NCBI GenBank assembly: GCA_942490995.1
Contig: CALOBG010000021.1
Location: forward strand, 99,700-163,699
Direction of reading: 5' to 3'
DNA length: 64,000 nt
From: UBA981 sp942490995
Lineage (GTDB): Bacteria; Pseudomonadota; Gammaproteobacteria; Ga0077536
In this document: positions 16,721 to 25,278 of the stretch, piece after piece
Position numbering within the stretch: position 1 is the stretch's first letter
How the letters are laid out: the number at the start of each line of letters is the position of its first letter
Translations under genes and position numbers: made by a program
The notes under the pieces: model-generated
What the model was told of the DNA's origin: nothing
Databases searched by the model: none
The model's input: only the letters and a program-made list of their open reading frames with translations

Positions 16721-19165
16721 TCAAACGGAATCCAGCAGCTGGGCCAGGCGGCGCGCCAGGGCCGGCGCGTTTTCGCTGCTGATGGCATCGCCGCTGTCAT
16801 GGCCCGGCGCGGCCAGGATTTCAACGTCACTGCCCAGTACCGCAGGATCGCGCATTATCGGCGCGCCACCGGCCTCCTCGGCTGCGTCGCGCGCCGTATG
16901 CAGAACCACGATACGCCGCGCATAGGGGCGTGGCTGGTAATTCCTGGTCGCCGCGAGGTTGGATGCCGTCACGATGTTCAGTCGCAGCTCGGTGCGGGCG
17001 CCGTAGAACGGGTCACGATGGCGAATTTTTTCACGCGCGAGAGCGATTTTTCCGGCCAGCCAGGCACGCCTGCCAGGGCCGTCAAGGCGGCGTAACTCGG
17101 CCATGTAAAGACGTATCCGCCCAAGTACGAAGCGCACGCGAATGCCGAGACCGGTCGGCGCACTGCTCACCGTGTGCGCGGCCGGACGAGCAAAAAACGG
17201 GTCCATCAGGATCAGCAGCTGTGGCGCCCGCCCGGCCTTGTCGAGTCGATGCGCCATCTCGAACGCGGCCGCAGCTCCCCAACAGATACCCAACAGCGCA
17301 AATGGTCGTCCATCGAGGTCGGGCATCGCGGCGATGAATTCGTCGGCGATCGACTCGATCCGCGTCAAGGCCTGACCCTGACCATCCAGTCCTTTGCTTT
17401 GCAGCCCGAAAAACGGCTGCCCGGGACCGAGTGCGCGGGCCAGTGCCTCCAGGCTGACGACATTTCCACCTACCCCCGGCACCACGAACAGAGGCGGCCG
17501 CGAACCGCGCGGCTGAATCGCGACCAGCACCGAAGACGGCAACTCCGGTTGTTCCAGCAGGCGCAGCAATTTACGGATGCTGCCCGCTTCAAACAGGATC
17601 GACAGCGGCAGACTGCGGCCGATGACCGTTTCCATCTCGCCGAACACCAGCGCGGCCTGCACGGAGCTGCCGCCGAGGGCAAAAAAGTCGTCGTCGATAC
17701 CGATCCGTTCGAGGCCCAGCGCGGCACGCCAGATTTCGCATAGCCTTGTCGCCAGGTCAGACAGATCCGCGGCGGCCGGCACCGCTATCTCGGGCTGAGC
17801 CGCCGACGGCGGCGTCAGCAGGGTGCGCGCGTGGCGCAGCACCGGTTCGGCTTCGAGTTTGGCCAGCAGCGTAGCGAGCGTGGCGTCGCCGACTTCGACC
17901 AGCACGGCGAAAACCCGCTCGAGCAGATCGACACAGGCCTCGGCCAGCGCCGCACCGACCACGGCTGTGTCGTACACCGCGCTGATTTGTAGCGCCCCAT
18001 GTGATTCCGCGATAAACAAAGAGAGCGGGAACGCATTGTCACTCGGGCTTGCGATCTGCTCGATCACGAGATCGTCGCTGCGGCGGGTCTCCGTACCCGG
18101 CGCGTGCAGCACCAGCAGGACATCGAATAGCGGCGTATCCAGCGGTACCCCGCTGGCGCGCTGAACGTCGGCCAATGACAGGTATTCGTATGGCTGACGC
18201 GCGCTGGCAGCGGCGTGCAGGTCCCGCAGCCAGGCGCCAAAATCTACATCTTGGTCGAGGGTGAAAAACACCGGCACGTTGTTGATGAACGAGCCCATCG
18301 TCCGCTCGATATTGCGCACCCCTGGCGGCCGCCCCGATACGGTGAGCCCGAAGCAGGTCTCACTGCTATTGGCGAGCTTTGCGAGGGCGATAGCGAGCGC
18401 CGCCTGGATCACTACTGCAAAGGTCGTGCGCTGGCTGCGGGCGATCGCGGCCAGCGCCGCCGTGGCCGCTGCCGGCAGCCGGCGGCTGAGCGAAGGCTGG
18501 CCGTCACGGGCATCGCCGTCACGCCGCTCGGCTCGCCAGAACAACAACTGCGGGCGTCGTAAACCTCTCCCCACCGAGACCCAATAGCGCTCGGCAGCCG
18601 CGCGATCCTGATTCTTCAGCCACGCTATGTAGTCGCGATAGCGCCCGGGTGGCGGCAGCGCCGCACCGCGCTGCGCGTAACATGCGAACAACTCCTCGAA
18701 CAGGATGTCCACGCACCAACGGTCGAGGATCAGGTGGTGGCGGGTCCAGATCAGGAGCCAGTCATCCGCGCCGGTCCGCAGCAGCGTCAGGCGCATCAAC
18801 GGCGCTCGGCGCAGATCAAATAGCTGCCGCCGTTCACCTTCGTAGTGCGTCGCCAGCGCCCGTTCGCGCTCGGCGTCGGCGAGGACGCTGAGATCTTCGT
18901 ACTCAAATGGCACGGTGACCTTATTGCGGATCACCTGCACCGGTTGCTGGACCCCTTCCCAGACGAAGCCCGCGCGCAGGATCTCGTGTCGCGCGAGGAG
19001 CTGCTGCCACGCGTCGTGAAAGCGCTTTACATCGAGTTCGCCGTGGATGCGGTAGCGGAATTGATTGACCAGCACGTGCGAGTCGGTGGCCGCGAGCGTA
19101 TGCGTCAGCATCAAATGCTGCATGGGCGACAGCGGGTATATGTCGTCGATATTTTTTTGGGGCAT
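16721..19165 (-). CDS. NRPS C-T-TE protein without an adenylation domain
   Basis: An 814-residue terminal synthetase. Domains: condensation (1-440, HHLILDRW at 143-150, catalytic second His and Asp kept but the usual Gly replaced by Arg), peptidyl carrier (about 465-540, DDFFALGGSS with the phosphopantetheine Ser at 500 or 501), thioesterase (about 555-814, nucleophile motif GICWG at 626-630 with Cys in place of Ser, late His in PGHDSG near 789). With no A domain, the carrier must be loaded in trans or only receive the chain. The N-terminus (QKNIDDIYPLSPMQ) looks like an acceptor docking segment matching the acidic tail of the A-T protein encoded at 20936. It closes the cluster and ends 28 bp from the convergent acyl-CoA ligase gene. 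Confidence 0.9.
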   Translation of the reverse strand: MPQKNIDDIYPLSPMQHLMLTHTLAATDSHVLVNQFRYRIHGELDVKRFHDAWQQLLARHEILRAGFVWEGVQQPVQVIRNKVTVPFEYEDLSVLADAERERALATHYEGERRQLFDLRRAPLMRLTLLRTGADDWLLIWTRHHLILDRWCVDILFEELFACYAQRGAALPPPGRYRDYIAWLKNQDRAAAERYWVSVGRGLRRPQLLFWRAERRDGDARDGQPSLSRRLPAAATAALAAIARSQRTTFAVVIQAALAIALAKLANSSETCFGLTVSGRPPGVRNIERTMGSFINNVPVFFTLDQDVDFGAWLRDLHAAASARQPYEYLSLADVQRASGVPLDTPLFDVLLVLHAPGTETRRSDDLVIEQIASPSDNAFPLSLFIAESHGALQISAVYDTAVVGAALAEACVDLLERVFAVLVEVGDATLATLLAKLEAEPVLRHARTLLTPPSAAQPEIAVPAAADLSDLATRLCEIWRAALGLERIGIDDDFFALGGSSVQAALVFGEMETVIGRSLPLSILFEAGSIRKLLRLLEQPELPSSVLVAIQPRGSRPPLFVVPGVGGNVVSLEALARALGPGQPFFGLQSKGLDGQGQALTRIESIADEFIAAMPDLDGRPFALLGICWGAAAAFEMAHRLDKAGRAPQLLILMDPFFARPAAHTVSSAPTGLGIRVRFVLGRIRLYMAELRRLDGPGRRAWLAGKIALAREKIRHRDPFYGARTELRLNIVTASNLAATRNYQPRPYARRIVVLHTARDAAEEAGGAPIMRDPAVLGSDVEILAAPGHDSGDAISSENAPALARRLAQLLDSV

Positions 19166-19294
19166 ACTTGTTGTCGCCTTACCGAGCCACGTGACCGAGA
19201 TCCCACCGATGCGTCGTTCGCTGGTTAATGCTGCTGAATTCCGTTATCGAAAGCCAGCCTGGCCGAGGGCGCCGCGAGCGCTGGGGTCGATGGC

Positions 19295-20896
19295 TTGAAT
19301 CTCAGCATCCAACACGGCTTCGCAAGCTTGCGCCGGCACCCGTTCGTCGTACTCAGCGGCGAAGTGGCGTTGCTGTTGATCAGTTTTGTCGCTATCGAAC
19401 GGATAATTTTCTACTTCGCGCGCCTGCCGCCAAGCGCCTACGGTGAAGCGCATCTGACCCTGGCCGTCCTTCGCCACGCCGACCCGCTGTTCGGCGCCGC
19501 GCTGATGCTCGCCTTCCTCGGCTGGATGCGCTACGGCGGCGCGCCGCGGCGCTGGACGACGATCGTCGGCGGCGCTCCGATCCGTGCCTGCGTCGTACTT
19601 ATATGTGCGCTGTTGGCGTGGTCGCTGAGCACTTATGGGCATAACTATTTTTATGATCAGGCCTACGCCATCGATCGCGTATTGCTGCTCGCACTGGCGG
19701 CACTGGTAGCCTGGCGTCCAGGGTTTGTATTCCCGTTTCTGCTGCTGAGCGTTGCCATGCATTGGCAAATCATGCAGCCATCGCTGGGCAGCGGTTCGTA
19801 TCTCAACCACACCCTGCAACTGGTGCACGTCGTTGCACTGTTTGGCGCCAGCCTGTTGATCTACCCGCTGCTCGAACGGCGCTACGCGGATCGGTTCTGG
19901 CTGTTTGTCTGTTGCCTGGTCGCGGCGGTTTACTGGGAACCCGGCATCAGCAAGGTGGGCATTGGCTGGCTCGACTATGCAGGCCTGCACTTCATGCCGC
20001 TGGCGGCCTATGCGCATGGTTGGCGCAGCGCGCTGGCGCCCGAGGCGATCGTTGAATTCGCGAATCTGTTGACGGCGTTCGACACCCCCATGCGCATATT
20101 TGTCCTCGCCATCGAACTCGGCTGCATCGCCTTTCTTGCCCACCGTTTGTGGTCGATCGCACTGCTGGGCCTGGTCATGGTTTTCCATCTCGGCGTTTTT
20201 GTCCTGTACGGCTACTTGTTCTGGACCTGGATCGCGCTCGACGCCATCCTCATCAGCGTACTCATAGCCGATCTAAGGGTCGCGCGCATCGCCATCTACA
20301 GCCGAGGCCACCTGCTGCTGTCGATGCTCCTGATCGGCACTGCGGGGTATTGGTGTCAGCCGTCCAGTCTGGCCTGGTTCGATTCGCCACTGAGCTATAC
20401 CTTTCGCTATTTTGGGGTCGGCGACAGCGGTGTTGAATATGAAGTCCCGCCGCGCTTCTTCGCGCCCTACGGCGATGCCTTTACGATGGCGAACTTCTCC
20501 TACCTCATTAATGAGCACAAGGTTCTGGTCAGCCCTTACGGGATCGCCAACCGCGCGCGCATCGGCGGCCTGCTCGCGGCACGCGACGCCGCCGATATTT
20601 TCCGACTCGAGAACGAACTCGGCGCGAACCGCTATGATGCCGCACGCGCCGAACAATACTACGATTTCCTGACCCGCTACCTCGAGCATTACAACCGTCG
20701 ACAGCGGCACTTCGATGCGCAGCGTTACGCGCCGCCACCGCAGTTCTGGAACCACCCACGCGGCCGGGTCTACACCGGACAGGAGGCGCTGCGCGAGCTA
20801 CAGGTGGTGGCGTACACCACCTTCTTTGACGGTCAGACCCTGAGCGTTATCCGGCGTTCGCCGCTGCGAACGCTGCAGCTTTCGCGCGCCCCGTAA
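19295..20896 (+). CDS. Polytopic membrane protein, possibly HTTM-like
   Basis: A 533-residue protein with about nine to eleven hydrophobic segments in the first 355 residues (for example 18-40, 66-78, 97-112, 128-155, 175-192, 202-214, 267-285, 287-325, 338-352) and a soluble C-terminal 180 residues. The layout and the WEPGISKVGIGWLDYAGLHF stretch recall the HTTM/vitamin-K-carboxylase-like membrane family, but I cannot name it firmly. DCC (DUF393) proteins often accompany HTTM proteins, and one is encoded at 37231. Start: TTG at 19295; there is no ATG or GTG in the short open stretch before it. The gene sits head to head with one NRPS gene and tail to tail with another, splitting the minus-strand NRPS run. 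Confidence 0.75.
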   Translation: MNLSIQHGFASLRRHPFVVLSGEVALLLISFVAIERIIFYFARLPPSAYGEAHLTLAVLRHADPLFGAALMLAFLGWMRYGGAPRRWTTIVGGAPIRACVVLICALLAWSLSTYGHNYFYDQAYAIDRVLLLALAALVAWRPGFVFPFLLLSVAMHWQIMQPSLGSGSYLNHTLQLVHVVALFGASLLIYPLLERRYADRFWLFVCCLVAAVYWEPGISKVGIGWLDYAGLHFMPLAAYAHGWRSALAPEAIVEFANLLTAFDTPMRIFVLAIELGCIAFLAHRLWSIALLGLVMVFHLGVFVLYGYLFWTWIALDAILISVLIADLRVARIAIYSRGHLLLSMLLIGTAGYWCQPSSLAWFDSPLSYTFRYFGVGDSGVEYEVPPRFFAPYGDAFTMANFSYLINEHKVLVSPYGIANRARIGGLLAARDAADIFRLENELGANRYDAARAEQYYDFLTRYLEHYNRRQRHFDAQRYAPPPQFWNHPRGRVYTGQEALRELQVVAYTTFFDGQTLSVIRRSPLRTLQLSRAP

Positions 20897-20935
20897 CGGC
20901 AGCGCTGGCGCTCCACACTTCGATCACCGCTGCAC

Positions 20936-21613
20936 TCACGCACCGGGATCGCTTTCGAGACCGTCGAGCATTGCGGCGATCTCGCTGATCTGGGATTCGT
21001 CGAGGTCGATCAGGGGTTCGTCGGCAGCAACGCTGTCGGGGCCCGCCTCGCTGGTGGCGGCGGCCTGTGCGGCGATAGTGGGGTGGTCAAAAAACTGCTC
21101 CGGCGACAATTTCAGGCCCTGCGACTGCGCGCGCGACAGGATACGAATGCTCAGCAGCGAGTCGCCGCCGAGTTCGAAAAAATTATCGTCGACACTGACC
21201 TCGTCGATGCCGAGCACATCGCACCAGATCTGTGCCAGCAGGCGTTCGGCGCGGGTGGTCGGCGCCGTACCTGTTTCGCTCACGTTCACTTCAAGTGCGC
21301 CGGCCAGAGCCACTGCGGCGCGACGGTCGAGTTTACCGTTGGCCAGACGCGGCAGGGCGGTAACCGCGAGAAACTGGCGCGGCACCATGTACTCGGGCAA
21401 CCGCTCGGTGAGATGCGCGGTGAGTTCGCTCGCCTGCGGATGCCGCTCGGCGCGCGCGACGAAACACGCCACCAGCCGTGCGCTGTCCGGCGCCTGCGCA
21501 AGGGTGTGCTGCGTGATCAGTGCGCCGAGCAGACGCCTGCGTTCCGGCGCCAGCTGTCGCAGCCGCTCCGCCACACTTCGAGCAGAGCCCTTGCCGCTTG
21601 AGGTAACGCTCAT
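20936..21613 (-). CDS. NRPS fragment: C-terminal adenylation subdomain plus carrier protein
   Basis: A 225-residue protein that carries only the end of an A domain: a linker (SVAERLRQLAPERRRLLG), then motif A9 RLPEYMVPRQF (about 71-81) and motif A10 ANGKLDRR with the catalytic lysine (91-98), followed by a T domain with DDNFFELGGDSLLSIRI (142-158; phosphopantetheine Ser152) and an acidic helical tail (LDESQISEIAAMLDGL). The missing A core is in the protein encoded at 22398-25265, and the methyltransferase gene lies between. Its ATG overlaps the methyltransferase stop (ATGA, 21610-21613), arguing for coupled translation. It must assemble with the core in trans to make a working adenylation enzyme. 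Confidence 0.9.
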   Translation of the reverse strand: MSVTSSGKGSARSVAERLRQLAPERRRLLGALITQHTLAQAPDSARLVACFVARAERHPQASELTAHLTERLPEYMVPRQFLAVTALPRLANGKLDRRAAVALAGALEVNVSETGTAPTTRAERLLAQIWCDVLGIDEVSVDDNFFELGGDSLLSIRILSRAQSQGLKLSPEQFFDHPTIAAQAAATSEAGPDSVAADEPLIDLDESQISEIAAMLDGLESDPGA

Positions 21614-22401
21614 TTAATCGCCCTGACCACAACCATTGACCGCGCCCACCAGGCGTCCTGCACGTCCTGCGGAATATCCAGCGCGTCTACCCGCGACAGG
21701 TGGATGGCGCTGAAATGTTCGAACAGCCGGCGCTGGTGACCGCGACTCAGCGAATCGATTTCGTTGGACAGATAGGTGAAGCTGCCGCCAGGATGCAGGT
21801 GGGCCGCGGCGTGGGCAAAAAAATGCTCGGCGAAAGTTGTACTGGCAGCGATCTGTTCGATGAACTCGTCTTCGTTCAAGGGGTAGGTGTGAAAAAAAAT
21901 CCCATCGAATGCTCCCAATTGCGGCAGAACGTCCTGCCACATGCCGCCGAGCATCTCGATTGCTCGGTCAGGATAGCTATCGCGCCAGCGCTGAAATCGC
22001 CCGATGATATGCTCATTGCATTCGATAATCGTGTGGGTACTAACGCCGCAATCCTGGATCAGGGCCGAGGCAATCCCACGGCCGAAACCGATTTCCAGGA
22101 TATCGCCGTGACTGACCGTCACCGCGTCGGCCATCGCGCGCATCAACGGGATCTGCCAGTCTTCCATGATCTGCTCGTCGCTCAGTTCAGCCTGCGCGCG
22201 GTCCGCGGTGACCAGCTTATCGCTGCCGGCCACGAGCTCGCCCGCCGTGCGGTCCAGCGCGAGCAGGTTATCGGCCAATTCGCTGACCGCCCGGTTGAGC
22301 AGCCAGTTGCGCTGCGCGTCGCGTGGCGGACGGATAAAATCCTCGCGTTTGATCTCGAGGCTGATCGCAAAATCCCGCGTCTTTTTGTAGCGTCTGGTCA
22401 T
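21610..22401 (-). CDS. SAM methyltransferase related to guanidinoacetate/arginine methyltransferases
   Basis: A 263-residue class I methyltransferase. Motif I is ILEIGFGRGIASA (101-113), then THTIIECNEHIIGRFQRW (123-140) and AFDGIFFHTYPLNEDEF (164-180). This spacing is that of the GAMT/RMT2 family, which methylates guanidino groups; in GAMT the matching segment reads YDTYPL with a substrate-binding Asp that is His here, so the acceptor may differ. The gene lies exactly where methyltransferase domains are inserted in interrupted A domains (between motifs A8 and A9) but is a separate ORF, with ATGA overlaps at both ends (22398-22401 and 21610-21613). The N-terminus (YKKTRDFAISLEIKREDFIR) looks complete. 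It probably methylates the amino acid activated by the surrounding split A domain. Confidence 0.87.
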   Translation of the reverse strand: MTRRYKKTRDFAISLEIKREDFIRPPRDAQRNWLLNRAVSELADNLLALDRTAGELVAGSDKLVTADRAQAELSDEQIMEDWQIPLMRAMADAVTVSHGDILEIGFGRGIASALIQDCGVSTHTIIECNEHIIGRFQRWRDSYPDRAIEMLGGMWQDVLPQLGAFDGIFFHTYPLNEDEFIEQIAASTTFAEHFFAHAAAHLHPGGSFTYLSNEIDSLSRGHQRRLFEHFSAIHLSRVDALDIPQDVQDAWWARSMVVVRAIK

Positions 22402-25265
22402 GTTTGCGCCCGGCTCGTCGAAGTCTGCTCGAATGCGCCAAGGTCACTGAGTGCGGCAGCCACTTCTATTTCGGTGAGTCCCTCAACCCGCTCCAGCAAG
22501 GCGGATACGATTTCATCTGGCAGCGCTGTCAGCGCGGTCTCCAGCTTTTCCATGTCGCCGTCCGTAATCGGGGCCAGACTTGCACGATCGGCCACGAACA
22601 CCATCGCTTCCGCGACGTCCGCGTGCTGCTGCAGCGCCGCTTCGACTTCTTCCGGTTCGATACGAAAGCCACGTACCTTGACCTGGTGGTCGATACGCCC
22701 AAGAAACTCGAAGCGGCCGTCGCGCAGTTGGCGAACCCGGTCGCCGGTCCGGTAGAGGCGCGGATCCGGCTCGGCTCGGAACGGATTGTCGATGAAGTTC
22801 TCAACATTGCGCGGGTCGTCGCCGACATAGCCGGCGGCGATGCACACGCCTCCTATCAGTAACTCGCCCTCGGCGCCGAGGGGCACCGGCCGTAGCTGCG
22901 CGTCGACGACGTAGGTGGAGACGTGGGGCAGCGGCCTGCCGATGGTGACGCGGGTAGCAGCGCCGTCGGCGGTGAGCTCCGCCATCGTTGCCCACACCGT
23001 CGCTTCGGTTGGCCCGTACTCGTTGTACAAAGCGGTGTTCGGCAGTTGCCGGCAGTGCTCGAGCTGCAGCCGCGCCGGACATGCCTCGCCCGCAACGATA
23101 ACGCTACGCAGGTCCGGCAGCGCGACGCCGCCGAGCTGCTCGACAATGAGCGCGTGCAGGCTTGGCAGGCACAGCACATGGGTGATCCCCTCACTGGCGA
23201 TGCGTGCAACCAGGCCGGCCATGTCCTGCTCGGCCCGCGCGCGCGGCAACACCAGGGTGCCACCGGTGGTCAGCGTCCAGAACAGACCGGCCACCGAGCT
23301 GTCCGTCGCCAATGACGACAAAAGTAGAAACCTGGCCGGATCATGACCATAAACCTGGCTACGCGCCGCTGTCGCAACCTGTAGCTGGCGGTGAGAAATC
23401 ATCACCCCTTTGGCAGCGCCGGTGCTGCCCGAAGTGAACATCACGTAGGCCAGGGTGTCGGCGTCACTGGCCACCACGGCCGCCGCCGCGGCCGGCGAAG
23501 CAGGCGCTGTATCGGTGCACAGCGCCTGCCACGGTGGCGGTACATGCGCGGCTGCGACGGAGGTCGTCACGACCACGCCGGCCTGACCATCCGCAGCGGC
23601 GAGCGTCGCCAGCAGGGCCGCGATGCGCGCTGGTGGGTGCGACGTATCCAGCGGTACGTAGGCGCCTCCGGCAAACAGGATCGCAAGGATCGCAACAATC
23701 GCCTCGCTATCGCGCGCCATCAGCACCGGCACGCTGTTGCCTGCGGCGACGCCACGCTCGGCAAGCGTAGTGGCCAGCACCGCAGCGCGTTCGACAAGTT
23801 CCGCGTAGCTGAGCTCGCCGCGTTCGTCGCGCACGGCAATCGCCTGCGGTGTGCGCAAGGCTACCTCGACAATCCGCTCATGGATCCCGCCGCGAACCGA
23901 AGTCGATGCCGCGGGCGGCAACGCGGGCGCAAGCAGCCGCGCCTGTTCGTTGGGACTACACGGCGGCGCCTGCTTGAGTGGTTGCGCCATGCCGGCGTTC
24001 ATGAATGCCAACGTAGCGATGACGTGCTGCAGCAGCGACTCGACGAACTCGTCGCCGAACTTCGCGCGATCGTAGACCGCGATGAGTTCCAGTTCGGCCC
24101 CGGGCACGGCAAGCAGGGCAAAAGGATAGTGGCTGAATTCGCGGTAGTTTTCCTCGCTCGGCGCCAGTGCCGCCCCCCCGCCGTCGCCGGCGGCGGCAAA
24201 ATTCTCGACCACCAGGATGGTGTCAAACAACGGTGTCCCCGGCGCCACCGCACTCCATTTCTGGATCTCGGCAAGCGGCGTCTGTTCAAATTGACGCGCC
24301 GCCAGGTGTGCTGCCTGGATCGCATGCAGGTAGTCACCCAGACTGGCCTGCGACGAGATGGCGATCCGTTGCGGCAAGGTGTTGATGAACAGGCCGACGA
24401 TCGATTCCGCGCCGTGCAGGTCGGCGGGGCGGCCGTGACTGGTCGTGCCGAAGACGACGTCGTCACTGCCGGCGTGGCGAGCGAGTACCCACGCGTAGGC
24501 GCCGGCGAGCATGGTGTAAAAAGTCAGCCGTTGTTCGCGCGCCAGCCTCTGCAGGGCTTGCCATCGCTCGCCGTCGAGCACCTCGCAGCGTGTCGCCCCG
24601 GCGCCTGCCGGGCCCGCGCTCGTGGCCTCGGATCCGGCATCGACGAGCCGCGTAGGTGCTGCGAAACCATCCAGTGCCGAGCGCCAGTAGCTGTGCGCGG
24701 CCGTGTGATCCCGCTGCTCCAGCCAGCGCACGAATGTTTCAAAGGCCGGCGCCGCCGGCGCGCGCGCTGACGATCCATAAGCCGCGGCGAGCTCGTTCAG
24801 GACCAGGCGAGCCGACCAGCCGTCAACCACGAGGTGGTGGAAGCTCCATAGCATGCGCCACGAGTCCGCGCCGAGACGGAACAACGCAACGCGCAGCAGC
24901 GGTGCCTGTTCGAGTACGAAACCGCGCGCCCGGTCAGCGTCGAGGAAAGCCGCGAAACGAGCGCTCTGGTCCGCGGCCGGCAGGTCGCTCCAGTCCTCAT
25001 CGTGCCACGGCAGGTCGACCTGCCGGCGAACCAGCTGCAGGGGTTTTTGCCGTCCCTCCCAGCTGAACAGGGTACGCAGGGCATCGTGGCGCTGAACGAT
25101 CCCGCACCAGGCTTCGCGCAGACGTTGCGGGTCGATAGCCTGCTCGTAACGACAACTGTACTGGTCGAAGTAGACGCGCTCATCGGGCCGGCGCAGGGTG
25201 TGGTAGAGGATCCCTTCCTGCATCGGGGTCAGGCGATAAATCGCCTTGATGTTGCTGTCTGCCAT
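22398..25265 (-). CDS. NRPS C-A(core) protein, adenylation domain truncated after motif A8
   Basis: A 955-residue synthetase. Condensation domain about 1-455 with HHLVVDGWS at 143-151. The adenylation core follows, with FTSGSTGAAKG (610-620), YNEYGPTEATVW (747-758), LYRTGDRV and A8 GRIDHQVKVRGFRIEPEEVE (856-875). It then stops after an 80-residue helical tail; motifs A9 and A10 are absent and are encoded two genes downstream. My reading of the specificity positions is D-S-A-C-I-A-E-V-W plus the Lys from the other protein, which matches no code I can name. I start at the ATG 25265 (MADSNIKAIYRLTPMQ), 13 bp after the previous stop; an in-frame start at 25316 would overlap that gene. Following an E domain, its C domain should be of the D-to-L type. 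Confidence 0.9.
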   Translation of the reverse strand: MADSNIKAIYRLTPMQEGILYHTLRRPDERVYFDQYSCRYEQAIDPQRLREAWCGIVQRHDALRTLFSWEGRQKPLQLVRRQVDLPWHDEDWSDLPAADQSARFAAFLDADRARGFVLEQAPLLRVALFRLGADSWRMLWSFHHLVVDGWSARLVLNELAAAYGSSARAPAAPAFETFVRWLEQRDHTAAHSYWRSALDGFAAPTRLVDAGSEATSAGPAGAGATRCEVLDGERWQALQRLAREQRLTFYTMLAGAYAWVLARHAGSDDVVFGTTSHGRPADLHGAESIVGLFINTLPQRIAISSQASLGDYLHAIQAAHLAARQFEQTPLAEIQKWSAVAPGTPLFDTILVVENFAAAGDGGGAALAPSEENYREFSHYPFALLAVPGAELELIAVYDRAKFGDEFVESLLQHVIATLAFMNAGMAQPLKQAPPCSPNEQARLLAPALPPAASTSVRGGIHERIVEVALRTPQAIAVRDERGELSYAELVERAAVLATTLAERGVAAGNSVPVLMARDSEAIVAILAILFAGGAYVPLDTSHPPARIAALLATLAAADGQAGVVVTTSVAAAHVPPPWQALCTDTAPASPAAAAAVVASDADTLAYVMFTSGSTGAAKGVMISHRQLQVATAARSQVYGHDPARFLLLSSLATDSSVAGLFWTLTTGGTLVLPRARAEQDMAGLVARIASEGITHVLCLPSLHALIVEQLGGVALPDLRSVIVAGEACPARLQLEHCRQLPNTALYNEYGPTEATVWATMAELTADGAATRVTIGRPLPHVSTYVVDAQLRPVPLGAEGELLIGGVCIAAGYVGDDPRNVENFIDNPFRAEPDPRLYRTGDRVRQLRDGRFEFLGRIDHQVKVRGFRIEPEEVEAALQQHADVAEAMVFVADRASLAPITDGDMEKLETALTALPDEIVSALLERVEGLTEIEVAAALSDLGAFEQTSTSRAQT

Positions 25266-25278
25266 ATGCCCGGCGTCC

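Noticed and set aside
19244..20188. 314-codon minus-strand open frame that would fit the NRPS operon direction
   Set aside because: The plus strand here encodes a strongly hydrophobic multi-helix protein with sensible codon use; the minus frame is a Gln/Arg-rich shadow.
20936..25265. Idea that the split adenylation domain is only an assembly artefact
   Set aside because: Both breaks have exact ATGA overlaps and the methyltransferase has a complete-looking N-terminus; still listed as needing a read check.
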